Shown here piece by piece: positions 9,251 to 22,400 of a DNA stretch of 64,000 nt. Origin of the DNA: Azolla pinnata (Eukaryota > Streptophyta > Polypodiopsida > Salviniales > Salviniaceae); contig JBBBWG010014223.1 in assembly GCA_037176905.1 (NCBI GenBank), forward strand, positions 4,740 through 68,739, in the 5' to 3' direction. The position numbers were made by a program, and so were the translations under genes. Under the pieces are notes generated by a model that was not told where the DNA came from, did no database searches, and saw only the letters and a program-made list of their open reading frames with translations. Each line of letters starts with the position of its first letter. Within the stretch, counting starts at the first letter, position 1.

Positions 9251-12200
9251 TGAGCTTCAATTCTTCGGGTTTGCATTTTACTCGTTCTCTCTTTTGCTTT
9301 GCCTCCCGCGTTAGATTGCTGTACATCTTGGGACGAACTCAATCCCAACAGTGATCTCTGTCAGGGTTTCATAAAAATCTGACCTTTGATCCTTCATAAC
9401 GGTGGCTGTCTACAAGAGGAATTGCAAACACTGTAAATGTGTCTAGCTGAGGGCAAAGGTAGAGAAAGGCTAGCGACTTTAGGGTTTTGTACACTGCAAT
9501 GCACCTTCTTATATTGCACAACACTGACGAACCCCCGTGCCATTGGTTTCTCTTCACTCCAAGATTTATATCAAGCTTTTGTAGGAATTCCGATCCTTGG
9601 AGGGTTAGGATATGCAAGGTGCCTGGAGATTCTGCATATAATCTTTTCCTTCTGAATATAGCGCCCTTTTCAGTGAGCATAGATTAGAGTCTATATTCTT
9701 TTCCTCATCTCAATAAATTAATCATGTAGGGAATAAGGATTGTCTCATATATATAGACGACTAGATTATCTGCTTCATTTGAGTCCCCACAAATGCACTT
9801 TTTTGTTTTCATAGTTGGATATGATATATGTCTGCTGGAAATTGTGCTCCAGAGATGGAATAGACACATTTGAATTCAAAAAATCCAGAGATGCAAAGCA
9901 AATAGAGTTGTTGCGGATAACAAAAAATTCATGCTTCTGTGCTTGCAATAGTTTTACAAATACTCCGCTTTATTAATCACATCAAGTTAGGTAAGTTTGG
10001 CTAACAAGTATCTTCAAGAAAAACTCCTTTTCAGGAATCTTTGTTTGAATCTTTGTCTGAATCTGTGGCTTCTACAGCAGTTTCAAGAACTTCAAGAAAC
10101 CAAGACTAGTCACCACTTCACATGGGCATATATTCATTCTTTTCAAATGGAAGTTTTGGAACCTTTCTAGACCCACATGAGCCATAGTAGAAATATTCAT
10201 TCATTGGGTGTTCATACATGCTTTTATTACCGGTTGGCACTCTGGCGGAGCATTATGTTCACCATTCCACTTGTCATGGATTGTGGACATGAATGAATCG
10301 TGCAAGAATTTATTTGGAATGGTATTATCTGAAAACAATTTGGATTGACGATGTTGCTAAGACACCTGGGTCTTCTCAACGTGCTGTTGGGCATTCCTTA
10401 ATGCTTACACATTCAAAGTACTTTTTAAACACCTTAAATATGCTATATATATTTATATCATAAAAATTTCCTTTTTCATATCATTATACAAAAGGGGATA
10501 GCTGAAATAATCCGAGCTCCCAAAACTCATGTATCATGTAGTTCACTAGAGTTCCGACCTGGCAAGCTTATGACAATAAGAGACACGTACCATAACTTAG
10601 AGCTCGCAGGGATAAGATAAGGTTGAGAGGGAAGTAAGAAGAAATGTATCCACTGCAGATATGGTAATTATGAAAAGAACCTGTGGATGAAGGAAGTAAG
10701 AAGATATTATTCACCGCAGATGTGGTACCTATGTATAGAACCTGTGGATGTATTTTCTATTCTGCAAAGTTTCTGTTATGTTAGACAAATTCTTTTTTAT
10801 TTTCTATTCTGGGACTATCATCGAAATTGGTACATTCCACTTCTGCATTATATATATTGTACACTGAGGCGAAAACATCTGCTAGCGAACATAATAGGCC
10901 TATGAGACAGAGATGATTACAAGGATGGGCAATTTCATGTTATCTGTACCGAAACAAAAAACTAGTGGTTTAGATATTGAAAAAGGTCATGATAATGACC
11001 TCAATATGCATGTAGTGGGATGAACCAAAGATGGTTTACAAGTATGGAATGTATAAATATTATGTCTGGGTTGGGTAGTTGTCGACAAATCGTGTCCAAG
11101 TTGGACTTGCTGTGTGTTCTTGTGCAAATCTGACATTGCAAACTATGATCTCAGTTATCTTGTGATGATGTGGCCCATGGGACTTGTATTCTGGCATTTT
11201 TCTCAATTTTTATCATGAGCTTGGTTGTTTGCAAGTGGTTTGTTGCATCAACTTTCTAGCTGATTCTACCTCAGAGATGAAAAAATGAGAGATACTACCC
11301 TAAAATGAGATAAAAAGGATATATCAATGTCTTTTATGAGGCCAAAATCAGCTATAAGATTGAATGAGAGAGAGTCATAGAGAGAGAATGAGAATGGAAT
11401 TATTTTGAAGGTTCACCACAACCTGCGGGCTTGACAGAGAAAAGTTCAATTTATGCTGCCAAACATTCTTCCCCGCACGATGATATTCGCTGGGTTACTG
11501 CAGAACGCCGAATTGCAAAGCTATTGTCTCTTATTGAACCAAACAGCCTCTCTGAAAGACGAAGGAAAGCTGTCTCTGACTATGTGAAGGATCTCATACA
11601 AAAGTGCCTCGATTGCCAGGTGACCATATAAAGGAAATTAAACTCTTAGATAATGCTACAATCTAGATTTTGTTTTTGCATCAACTCCGAAGTTCAATGT
11701 AACATTGCTACTATATATTTTGGAATTCCTGACGAGAGCTGACTGAGGTGGTGTTTAGTGATCTGGAACATTTGGATATCTTAGACATGACCATCAGCTT
11801 GTTTAGTTATCTGCTTTTTTGGGTAACAATTGTGTATCATCCCATGATAAGTTTAATGTAATATTGCTAGAATATACCCCTAATTTACTGAAAGATGGAT
11901 TTTGAAATCTGGAACATCTGGGTATCTTGGTCATGGCTATCAGCTTCTTTGGTTATTTTCTTTTTTTATGCAATGATAGCTCATAACCCCTTTTAACTTA
12001 AGTGTTTTTGACTGAAGCATTCAATGGATCCAGTATCTGTATGCATATAAATTTTGAGATGCAGACATAAAAGGTTCAGACTTCTGACTGTGTCTAGATA
12101 TGCTTATCCTCAAGGATTCTTAAGATTATCCTGGTTTATGGGATGTAATGCAGGAAAACGTTTATGGAAATCATAAAAATAATCAAGCGTTCTTTAAGAA

Positions 12201-15200
12201 TGATAGTATACACTTTAAACCTAAAAGGTGCATATTGCAGTTATATTTATACAGTACTAATATTAAATCGGATGTTATATGATAGGTTTTCAAATTTGGT
12301 TCAGTACCCTTGAAAACATACCTTCCCGATGGGGATATTGACCTAACAACTTTCAGTAGGCATCCAAACCTGAAAGATACATGGGCGAACGATGTACAAG
12401 CTATCCTCAAGTACGAAGAACAAAGAAAAGATACCCAGTTTTGTGTTCGAGAAGTGCAGTGCATTCCAGCAGAAGTAAGAAAATTAATTTTCCTTCCTTT
12501 TAGTAGTTTCTTGATCACGTGAACAAACAAACTACATGTTTATGTTACTGAAGGCATACATCTTTATTCCTTGAACCTTCTAAGTTTCTATTACATAGAG
12601 AATGATAGAAAACGTTTATGGTCCAGAAATGAATAGTAACTTTAGAATCACGATTCCTTCATACGAGGATTTTATCTATCTCAGAATGTTTCTATATTGG
12701 AACCCTGTTTTTTATCAATATTTCTTATGAAATTTAGAATACAGATCCAATGTTGCATAGATTTTTCTGGTTCCATTGTTTATTTGAATAATATTGCAAG
12801 ATGCTTTAAATGAGTATTTCTTGTTTCATTCTCATTAATATTTTTTAAATCCAGGTCAAAATTGTCAAGTGTCTAGTAGAAGGCATTGTAGTTGATATAT
12901 CCTTCAATCAGCTAGGGGGATTATCCACACTTTGTTTCCTAGAGGAGGCAAGCATTCTTACTCTGTTCAATAGAATTTCGTTTTTGGAACGCTTTTACGT
13001 GGATGGTTACCTTTGTTATAATCTTCAGGTGGATCGTCTTATTCAGAAGGATCATTTGTTCAAGCGAAGTATTATACTTGTTAAAGCATGGTGTTACTAT
13101 GAGAGTAGGCTACTCGGTGCCCACCATGGGCTTATATCTACATATGCCTTAGAAACTCTTGTATTATATATTTTTAACGTTTTCCATGCCACCTTACGAA
13201 GTCCTCTTGAGGTGGGTAGACTAAACCTGCAGCATGTAAATATTATTAGTGTCCGTTGTTCCATCTAAGATATCTCTTAAAATTGGGATGGAAATTTAGG
13301 TCTTATTCACGTTTATGGACTATTTCGGTAATTTTGACTGGGAAAAGTATTGTGTAAGTATATGGGGCCCTATTCCTCTGGCATCAACACCAATTTCAAG
13401 AGGTAAACTACAACAACATCTCCAATTATCGTGCAATTTTTAGTGCTCGACTGATTAAAAAAATTTCGTTCAAATGCTTTCAGCAGAACCGCCCCTCATA
13501 ACTGAAGGTGATTTTCTTTTAACCAAGGGGTTCTTAGAAGCCTGTCAAGCAAAGTATGCAAAAGGTCAAGACATACAATCTCGCGTTTTTGGGGAGAAGT
13601 TTCTGAATGTACTAGATCCATTACAGACAAACAATAATTTAGGAAGAAGTGTTAGCAAAGGTTAGTTTACTGAATTTTGATCCTTTTGCATTAATCTCAT
13701 GCTTAGCCAAATTGGTATATCAATGGATTGTTGTATGAGATGCACTTCTCTGTTACTTAATGTTTACAAGTCTTTTCAAAAGGGACTGCCATTGGAGTGT
13801 AGATTTTTCTAATACAATGGAACTGAACTTTGTTAGGTTTAGCCAGATCAATCAATCAATTGTTAGACCTTTGAGATTTTTTAGTAATTCTTTAGAGAAA
13901 GGCAAAATTCAAATTGGTACCTGTACAACCAGATGATTCAGTTCTGCCGAATTCTAGTGGATTTATGCAGTTTTGAATATAGCATTTTTCTGCTCATTCT
14001 AAATCTGGTTGTTGACTATCCGTGATTACTTTGAAGCCACTTTGTGTAGGAACCTCGTAGAGAAAGATATTTTTTGTTTGTTTTTTCTTTTTGCTACTCA
14101 GATCGATAAGTTTGATCTATGTCAGGTTTCAAAGGCCATCATGGTCTTCTGGCATAACTTTCTTTCTAGAGACAGAGTGGGTTACATATTAGCAGTGTGC
14201 TCATTGACTATTGTGATTATAGGCTGAATTGAAATAGTTTATCTCACTCAAATTTCTCTTCGGTGATTATCGCTCCCATGTTAGGCATTTACCACATATC
14301 TGTTAATGATTCTTTGTAACATGTTGAGCTCTTGAAATGCCCTCTTCTTCTTTTTCTTGTAAAATTATCACCAATGTCTTGTTCATTGCTAGAATTTCAG
14401 TTGGCATCAATTTTCAGTACCATTCCTCAATATATATTGCATTGAACTTCTATAGTAATCCACTAGTTTTCTGATGTATAGTAAATAATAATTCCCTATA
14501 ACATGTTGAGCTCATGGATTTCCCCTTCTTCTTGTAAGCCCATCTTCGATGTCTTATTGGTCATTGCTAGAATTCCAGTTGCATCGATCGTCAACTGTAT
14601 TCCTCAATATATAGTTTTCCTTGATCTTCTATAGGAATCTGCTCATTTTCTGATGTACAGTAGTAACGATAGTTCCCTGTAGCATGTTGAGTTCTTGAAA
14701 ATGACTTCCTGTAAAGTCATCTTTAATTTCTCGTAGCTCATTGCCAGACTTCCAGTTGCATCAATCTTCCACTGTATTCATCTGTATAAAATGGATCAAT
14801 CTCTGACTTTAAGGATTATATAGGTAACTGGACAATTTCAACATTTTCTTTCTGTGTTTCTTATTATTTCTTTACGATTGCAGCGAGTTACTTCAGAATA
14901 CGGAGTGCGTTTAGTTTGGGTGCACGTAAGTTGAGACAAGTATTTCAGTCTTCTGGTGAGAAATTTACGATGTACTTGGACGATTTTTTCTCAAACACAT
15001 GGGAAAGGCATCAGAGTGGTGTCAGGCGGGATACTCTGGACTCGGCATCCCCACCCTTACAGATTTTAAGCTGCAAAGATGAAGGCATCGATCGTGATGC
15101 TTCAGTTAGTAACACAAGTTTGGCAACACAAAAAGGTTCAGGTGTGCGACAATCTCTAGACGATGCTGATCATAATGATGCTTGGGAAGTCTCGGCAGAA

Positions 15201-17998
15201 GACACAATGTCACCCAAATTTGCCCAAACTCCCCTCAATCCTTCAATATCCTGCTCAGCTAATTACAGAGAGAACCCATCAACTAACATGGATATGCATG
15301 TAAAAGTACAGCAGGATGCCGTTACACCACATAGCAATAGTTTGACCAACAGTCTTACCATAGTTAAGAGCCAGAAGCAGATTCCTCAATTCTCTTTAAG
15401 GAGGACAGTGTCAGAAGGTAGACTTGACAAGCTTTCTGATTTATACTCTGTTGGAAATGTGAGGGCAAAGACGGATACCTCTGAAGGGTTAGGAATACTG
15501 GGTGCAAATTCGGCGGCAACTAATACTTACAATGGCACAGGTGTAACCAAACCTGTGGTTATGGAAGAAATAGCCCATTTACAGGGATGGGGAACTGACA
15601 CATTCCAAGAAGGCAATTCTATCAATGCTAGAAGCAAATCTGTGAATGAATGTATTCTCGGCCAACAGTCACGAACTTTGGCTGATCAAACGAGTCATAA
15701 TACTCCTCATGAAGAAAGAAACTTCACATTAAAAGTTCCTGTCATGCAGCCTACAGTTCACACTCATGATCAGAGTCATATACCTTATGCTTATTTTCCT
15801 GGTTACACTTTTCAACCGGGCACCTTTATGTTCAGCCCTTTCTCTCCATTTGTTCCACCATTACAATCTGGAGATTTGAATATAGAAAAGATGAATGGTT
15901 TGGCGCATGGATCACCTGCAGTTACTTTACCGATTCCGTTTGCGTCTCCTCCAGTGCATATCCAGCTTCCTAGAGGTCCTGTTCCACCATTGATTCCTTA
16001 CAGTTCAGGCGTTCAAAACGTAGCAAGCATCCCGCCATTTCATTCTCAGGATATAAATGGAATTGAGCAACCTGAAAAGCAGGAGCTGCCACAATCTTGG
16101 TCTTACGCAAATGGAAGTCCAACTTCATCCCAGGTACTGTTTTTGTATTTTTGAAATTGATGACTATATGCAATGCAAATGTGCACTGAATTCGATATTC
16201 TTGTGTGGTTGACATTCTGTTGCCTGGTTTGGGTCTTTCTGTATGCTTATTGCCAATGAAAAGGTGTTGGATTTCAACATAGGTAATGCTGATGCTGGAT
16301 CAGCAGTTAAACATAGAAAAGTGCCACAGGTAGATATACAGGATAGAAAGTTTTCCACTGTGCCAAAATCAAAGATGGACAACTTCTCGAGATATCCTTC
16401 ATCCTGTCCATCGAATCCAGGCTATATATTGCTGCCGCAAACAAGTTCTGATCTTGCAACTGCACATCAGCCTACCGTACATCCAGAAGGGTTTCAGTCT
16501 TCATCAGTTGAAGTAGCATCACCAACACGAGGTATTGTTATGGAGTCAGGTTTAGGCAGTCAAGGAGTTCTGGACACTGCAATGTGTTTTCCTGTAGGTA
16601 CTTTTCCCGGCTTTCCATACTACAATCCATCGTATTGTGCACAACCAGATTTTGGAAGGGGATTTCAAGTTGATGCTATGAAGGGTATGAAACAGTACAG
16701 TGGACATGACTATGCTCACCTTTGTGATATTGGTCCTGAAGGTAGCCGATCAATAGGCAAGGCCTACAATGACATTGAAGAGATGCCAAATGGTAGTGAT
16801 TCTGATTCAACTGCAAGAGCCGTGTCTGCTGCAGGGAGTTTTCTTGAATCAGCCACTGATTTTCTCTGTAGTGACCTTGCTCATCACTTGCAGGATCTGG
16901 AGTTTGGTAGATCATGCCAAGAACCCGTCATAGATCCTTACGTATCAAACAATCCATTAAGTTGGAAAGTTCTTCCTTACATCTCCATCCATAAGATTCC
17001 AGGCTTTCCTCAATATCCGGTTCCATCAAATCCAGTGCTCACTTTCAGTCATATGCATGTGCCTAATGTATCACCCCAGTCATATGCTTGCAGTATCAGT
17101 GACTCACAACAGCAGCAAATAGGAACGCAACCATCTTTCCCATTGGTATGGCGCGGTATGCCCTCTTCTCATCTTGTCTCACTGGTGTGAAAAAAAATCT
17201 CATGAATTGTGTAATGATTGCAGAGGCGTAGTTTGTACAATAATAATATACAATGTTTTGCTGAAAGCTGCCGTCAAGAAACAGCGCAACGCTGTGACCA
17301 CAGAAACGGAGCTTGCGGAGGATCGTCGAGGCACAGGAATGGGATGAGCTCCAGCTTTGACAGTACTGGTAATGGTAACGATAGTGGGAACACGCAGATT
17401 TTTGGAGCCCCACATAGGGCAGCTGGAGGAAAACACATGGATAGGAACAACTCCTGGAGAAAATCTCATCGTCTCACATCTAATTGCTTACCCACTTCAT
17501 CTGCCTTGGTCGATGATCGAAGTAAAGAATTTCCAGGTTTTCGCACAGCGCATACTCATGTACAGAATCCGGAACCTTCAACTCAACAACTATCATCCCA
17601 CGACATGGGTGGTGTTCCACCGCTTGTTGCACAGCTTGAATTTGGTTCACTGGGGCCACTAAACGGCCTGATTCCATCGAAGCAAACTGATCAGCTTCTG
17701 AGGTTGAGTTCGGCGAATCCGGTCTCAGCTGGTGTTGATGAAGGGCCATTTGCTAACCCTCTCTCCCGGTAAAGGCTATGTAAACAACCGTTTTTGCATT
17801 TTTCTGGGATATGGTTTGGCTATTTGGCTTGTCAAATTCCCCTCTTGAAAGATACTGGAACAAATTGTTCACCTTCTTTCTTATCTCTGTGCTGACAGGG
17901 CCAATGGAGATAGCAGCCCTTTAGAGGAGAGTTTTGCTTCACTTCAGCTTACCGCCTTGTGCAGCAGTGGGGATCGAGACACTGTACCCTCTCAGTAA
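9250..17998 (+). CDS. Nucleotidyltransferase / poly(A) polymerase-like protein
   Basis: Supported exons: 11411-11619, 12286-12474, 12855-12947, 13029-13211, 13300-13402, 13484-13660, 14884-16133, 16264-17145, 17224-17768 and 17899-17998. The proposed first exon, 9250-9268 (MSFNSSG), fits in phase but has a weak donor. Total is about 1250 aa. The N-terminal third is the DNA polymerase-beta-like nucleotidyltransferase plus PAP/OAS1 substrate-binding region: GSVPLKTYLPDGDIDL with the paired catalytic Asp, VVDISFNQLGG with the third Asp, then DHLFKRSIILVKAWCYYESR and HGLISTYALETLVLYIF. This closely follows a plant nucleotidyltransferase family (Arabidopsis At3g51620 type, from memory). The rest, from about residue 330, is low-complexity, Ser/Pro/Gln-rich and probably disordered. 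It likely adds nucleotides to RNA 3' ends; the substrate is unknown. The intron after 12947 has a GC donor. Confidence 0.82.
9269..11410 (+). other. Long first intron or upstream spacer, no other gene seen
   Basis: About 2.1 kb of AT-rich DNA before the first well-supported exon of the nucleotidyltransferase. The short ORFs here match no family I recognise and show no coding texture. If the first exon proposed at 9250 is wrong, the true start lies somewhere in this stretch. Confidence 0.5.
14305..14800. repeat. Three-copy intronic tandem repeat, about 185 bp
   Basis: Units begin near 14312, 14497 and 14682 with text like CATGTTGAGCTC. They continue through a TTCTTCTTGTAA-like stretch, CATTGCTAGAATT.CAGTTG and TATTCCTCAATATATA. 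Copies have diverged. The array lies wholly inside the 13661-14883 intron of the nucleotidyltransferase. Confidence 0.82.
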
Positions 17999-19480
17999 CT
18001 TGTAAAACATTCATCATTCACTACTCTGCTAACAGGGAAGCGTATTCCTTTGCATCACCGTTGCTAGTTATAATAGCAAGGTTGAGCAAGCAATTTTGCT
18101 TGTGTAACTGATGCCATTAATCCTGTATCGATTTGTTGCTTAACTTTCCCCAGATCTTATTGTCATTCGAGATATCAAATTCTTATTTTTATGGTCTACC
18201 AGATCTGATCCACATCTGATCCGATAGTGTGCTACAACATCACATATGTTCTCAAAATCATCGTTTGCTGCTGGGATTTGTTAACGCACCTGAATCAGTT
18301 GGATAAATTTTTCGGCCCTAGTTTGTTAAAAACGCACTGGGTTCCTTCCCTATTCTGCAAAGGAGAGCTTATGAATAAACTATCTTATTGGAATAGCTTT
18401 GGGATGCAAATGACTAGCAATGGCTGTATAATGACTACATCGTTCTCACAAAATATGTACACATGATTGAAGACAAGTCACTTGCAAGGGATTAAGGCAG
18501 TATAATTAATCACTGTGTTGGATTGTAGAATATTTTATCGCCTCGTTTTATATCAAACTAAAAGTTAACGTCCAAATAATCGATTGAGGCTAAATTAATT
18601 GGATTTTGAAACTACTAAATTCTGGCAATCAAATACAGTAAGGATATCGGTTAGTAAACAACAGTACAAAGTACGAAAATAATTAGAAAATAGTTGTAGG
18701 AAGATTAAGAATCGGTGCACGTGAAAAGAGAGATGGAAGCGATTAGTAAGAGAACAATAGAATCGATTGGTGAGAAACGATTAGGAAGTGGCTGTAGTAA
18801 GGAAAGGATTAAAATCAATTAGTGAATTAATTGGGCGTTATTAAAATCTATAACTTCTAATTCTTGGTAAGCTTTAAAATGTAATTAACAAATTTGCTAG
18901 GTCTCTTTTGCTTAATAGAATATTTTGTCCACCAGACACTAGCAAACGATTAGGAAGTGGCTGTAGTAAGGGAAGAATTAAAATCAATTAGTGAATTAAT
19001 TGGGCGTTATTAAAATCTATAAACTTCTAATTCTTGGTAAGCTTTAAAATGTAATTAACAAATTTGCTAGGTCTCTTTTGCTTAATGGAATATTTTGTCC
19101 ACCAGACACTAGCAAACTGATCCATACATTCAGTGCGCCAAAAACTGAAGAACATGCAGAAAGAAATTTGGGATTGGTGGAAAAAAGAACACAGAACAGT
19201 GGGAAGCTCTATAACACTTCGGAGGTACTCAACACAAGCGTTAAGTGTCGCAACAAATATTTTGATTATGGCTAAATGAATACCTGCATCAAGCTTGCCC
19301 ATTGATGACATCGAAGACATGTACTTCTATTCAATAACTTTGCCAGGGAATTTCTGGGAGGCAAACCCACCCAAAGAGTTCCATTACACATCTTAAGCAA
19401 ATAGACCAAAAAGCTCAATCAAGGGATCCACTGTGACATATGTAAAGGGCTTTTCACTACAGCTCTTGCTTCCTTAAGAA
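17999..19480. repeat. Convergent intergenic region with MITE-related copy and 169-bp tandem duplication
   Basis: From about 18630 to 18900 the sequence resembles the element at 58630-59012 in reverse orientation: both carry GAGATGGAAGCGATTAGTAA, TAGGAAGATTA and TTAGTAAACA. Within it, a unit starting CGATTAGGAAGTGGCTGTAG (18777 and 18946) is repeated nearly perfectly, about 169 bp per copy, and ends at CACTAGCAAA. The high identity means a recent duplication. The remainder is AT-rich and should hold the two 3' UTRs; no gene was recognised. Confidence 0.85.
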
Positions 19481-22400
19481 TTAGATTAATAAAAGCTCAC
19501 GTTTCTTCACAATGTCCTCAATCCTCCTCACCTGCTTCAGATTCAGTTCTACGGTTTCAGTGAGCTTTTTCACAGCCAACTTGAGTCGGTTCACTTGAAC
19601 ATCAGGTACCACCATCTGCCTTTGCGTGTGGGATGGAGAATGAGCAGCGTTTTCACTAGAAACATGCAGCTGACGTTGCATCCTATCTTTCAACACATCT
19701 ACGACGTTGTGAAGAATATCCAGATCATGTAGTGTCATGAAATCTAGCATGTAAAGGTTAAAAGGTAGAAAATGATCAGAATAGAGAAGTAGAAATGGGA
19801 AAAGAAAACTAAAAAACAAAAGACTTGGCTTTCATCTCCATGCTTTTCTTAAAAAGACGTGTTTTTTCATAGCACTGAACCTACCCAGTTGAGACTTGTA
19901 CTCCCGTTCAGAATATGTAAGGGGTTTCTGCTTGATCCCAAGCAAGGAACTATGTTTCTTCACTCGGTCTTTCAAAAGCTTGTTCTTCTGGAAAGCTGCA
20001 GTGATTCCAAGCTGTAGAGAATTCGCAGATTGCAATGCTTCTGTCAACTTGGATTGTGCCTCAGTTAATCTTCTTTGCTGATCTTGAACAGTTTTGTGAA
20101 GACGAGTGCCATGCGAAGTGAGCTCTACATGAACCTGGCAGAAGTTCCCAATTTATTAAAATTAGATTTTTGTAGAAGGCGATTTATGTATATACTAGGC
20201 TATTTTATTAGTGTTACTGAAGAAATAAGCCAGTCTTTCATGGTTTAAAAATGTTACAAGAAAATGAAACACTGAAATAACCAGGAGAACAAAAACCCTA
20301 TATCAGATTCTATGCCCAGGAATCTTGTCATATCTTAGTTATCCATTTTCTTGTCATTCGTGTAACAAGAGTTGCTTTTATGTCATCGAAGATATTTTCA
20401 CACCCACTCTCATGTAGGTTGATTCAATCATTCCAGGAGCTCCTTGACAAGCATGATTGGACGGTTTTCATTACCGAAGGCATCAAGGAATGACTAATTG
20501 AGGATTTGCAAGCCTACCACCAAGTCAATATAACACCAAGTTTCAAGAAGAATATGGTTATTTGACCAGAGTTACCTCTCCCCACGTATGATGCCATCAT
20601 GCACGCAAATAAAAGAGATATATGCCACCCTCTTTCAGAACTTCACCACCATTGAACAAATGATAGAGAAAGGTAACCCATGATAATTAGGCCAAAGCGT
20701 TAAGGATTCACCCCTTTCAGAACAATCCATGGAACGTCATGCCAACCATGCATTAAAGACTTTTTTCTGCATATGCTCATACATTCATTGACAACATCGA
20801 AAGGAGAGTGTGTGACAACAGAGATCACAAATACTGGGAACAAGGCACATGAGTCATACCATCACCAGACAAGAGAGATCATGGGTCACCACATAACTCA
20901 GCAAGAGGACACCCAACTGACCGACCCTGGATCCAATTTTCTATCTACAACTAAACCCCGTACATATTAGTTATACATTTCATGCACATCTACATTTCAT
21001 GCACATCTAACTTCATTATCCTGAACATTTCGGACACCAAAAGCTGCTTTTTTGTTTCAGTAAGGATAGCCAAATTATTTTAAACATAAGTATACGTACA
21101 TCTAAAAATATAAAAGATACAGTAAACATGTTACCCGGTGAGCATATTCAATGTATTTCTCATGCAGCAGTTTCCATTGATCATGAAGGAATTCTCTACC
21201 TTCAATAGAATCTGTAGTTAACGTACGCCCCAATGATGAAACCTACATACAATTAGCAATCATTTTTCATTATCCAACCATTAATTAACGAGGGCGTATG
21301 TGCTATTATTGTGCTTCAACCAGTACTTACCTGTGGGATCGGAATGTCTTTGGGTCCCTGTAAAAGCTCCTTGCTAATCACTTGTGGCACAACAGCTTCA
21401 TGGCTATCCACATCTTCACTGCCAATTCTATTCCCATTTATCTGTAGAGGATCTGGCGCCAAATGTGATCTTACTCCAACCACTACACACTCACATGAAG
21501 AAGTAACAGCTACCAACCATACATCTCCATAGCAATCCAATACCTCAGTGACCCCCAGCAATGGTAAATTGACAGACTTCCCACCTGGACAAGTGTCAAT
21601 AATAGGATAAACAGTTGGAGGCTTTCCTGATGAAGCCCTATCGATAGGTTGCTGAGAAAATGGGAGCCACTGCAACAAAATGGCATCAATCCCTGCCGCA
21701 TGATGGCAATACAAGCGTTCTGGTGTAACTGGATCTGCAAACATAGAGAGTGGAGCAGAATCTAGCACACTTGCAGGCAATGCAAAGTCAATCACAGCAA
21801 GCTGCAAAAGTGGTGGCAGCTGACATGTCCAGACACCACCATGTTTCTCTAGAATGCTTTGGTCCTCTGATATACCATTTTTAGCAAACACTTGATTTGA
21901 AGAACTATGGTCTTCAAACGTCTCAGCCAGCATTCCCACTGATAAAATAAAGCCTTCGTCACTAACTTGTACTCGCGGAGGAACCTCCTCATTCCATACT
22001 GGTTGTAGTTCATCAGCAAGTGCATATAAGTGCATTTGACCATCCCTGAAGCTTACAGATAGTATGCTATCTTTACCAACAATACTGTACATCAGCATTG
22101 AAGCAGGACTGCTGCTCTTGGAAGCACTGCTTTTTTCAGGCATATCCGTACCCACTATGACAGGAAGAGGTCCCTGGAGTACATATGCATTTTATGATGT
22201 AAATCCAAATTACAGGACTTGATAAATATCGACTAGCCAGATTGAATAAGTTATATAGCAGATAATTAGACTCCCCATACAGGGTATTCTCATAGAACTT
22301 TAACATCGCATAAGCGTTAGAAAGTACCCACCTTACGGCACTATAGACACAATTGCAAAGTTGTAGAAACATGCAATACCTGTAAACGAAGTGAAGCGTT

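Noticed and set aside
20400-20960. Possible decayed transposon coding text in a NUP88 intron
   Set aside because: Short open stretches in different frames give no recognisable family motif; evidence is too weak to name an element.
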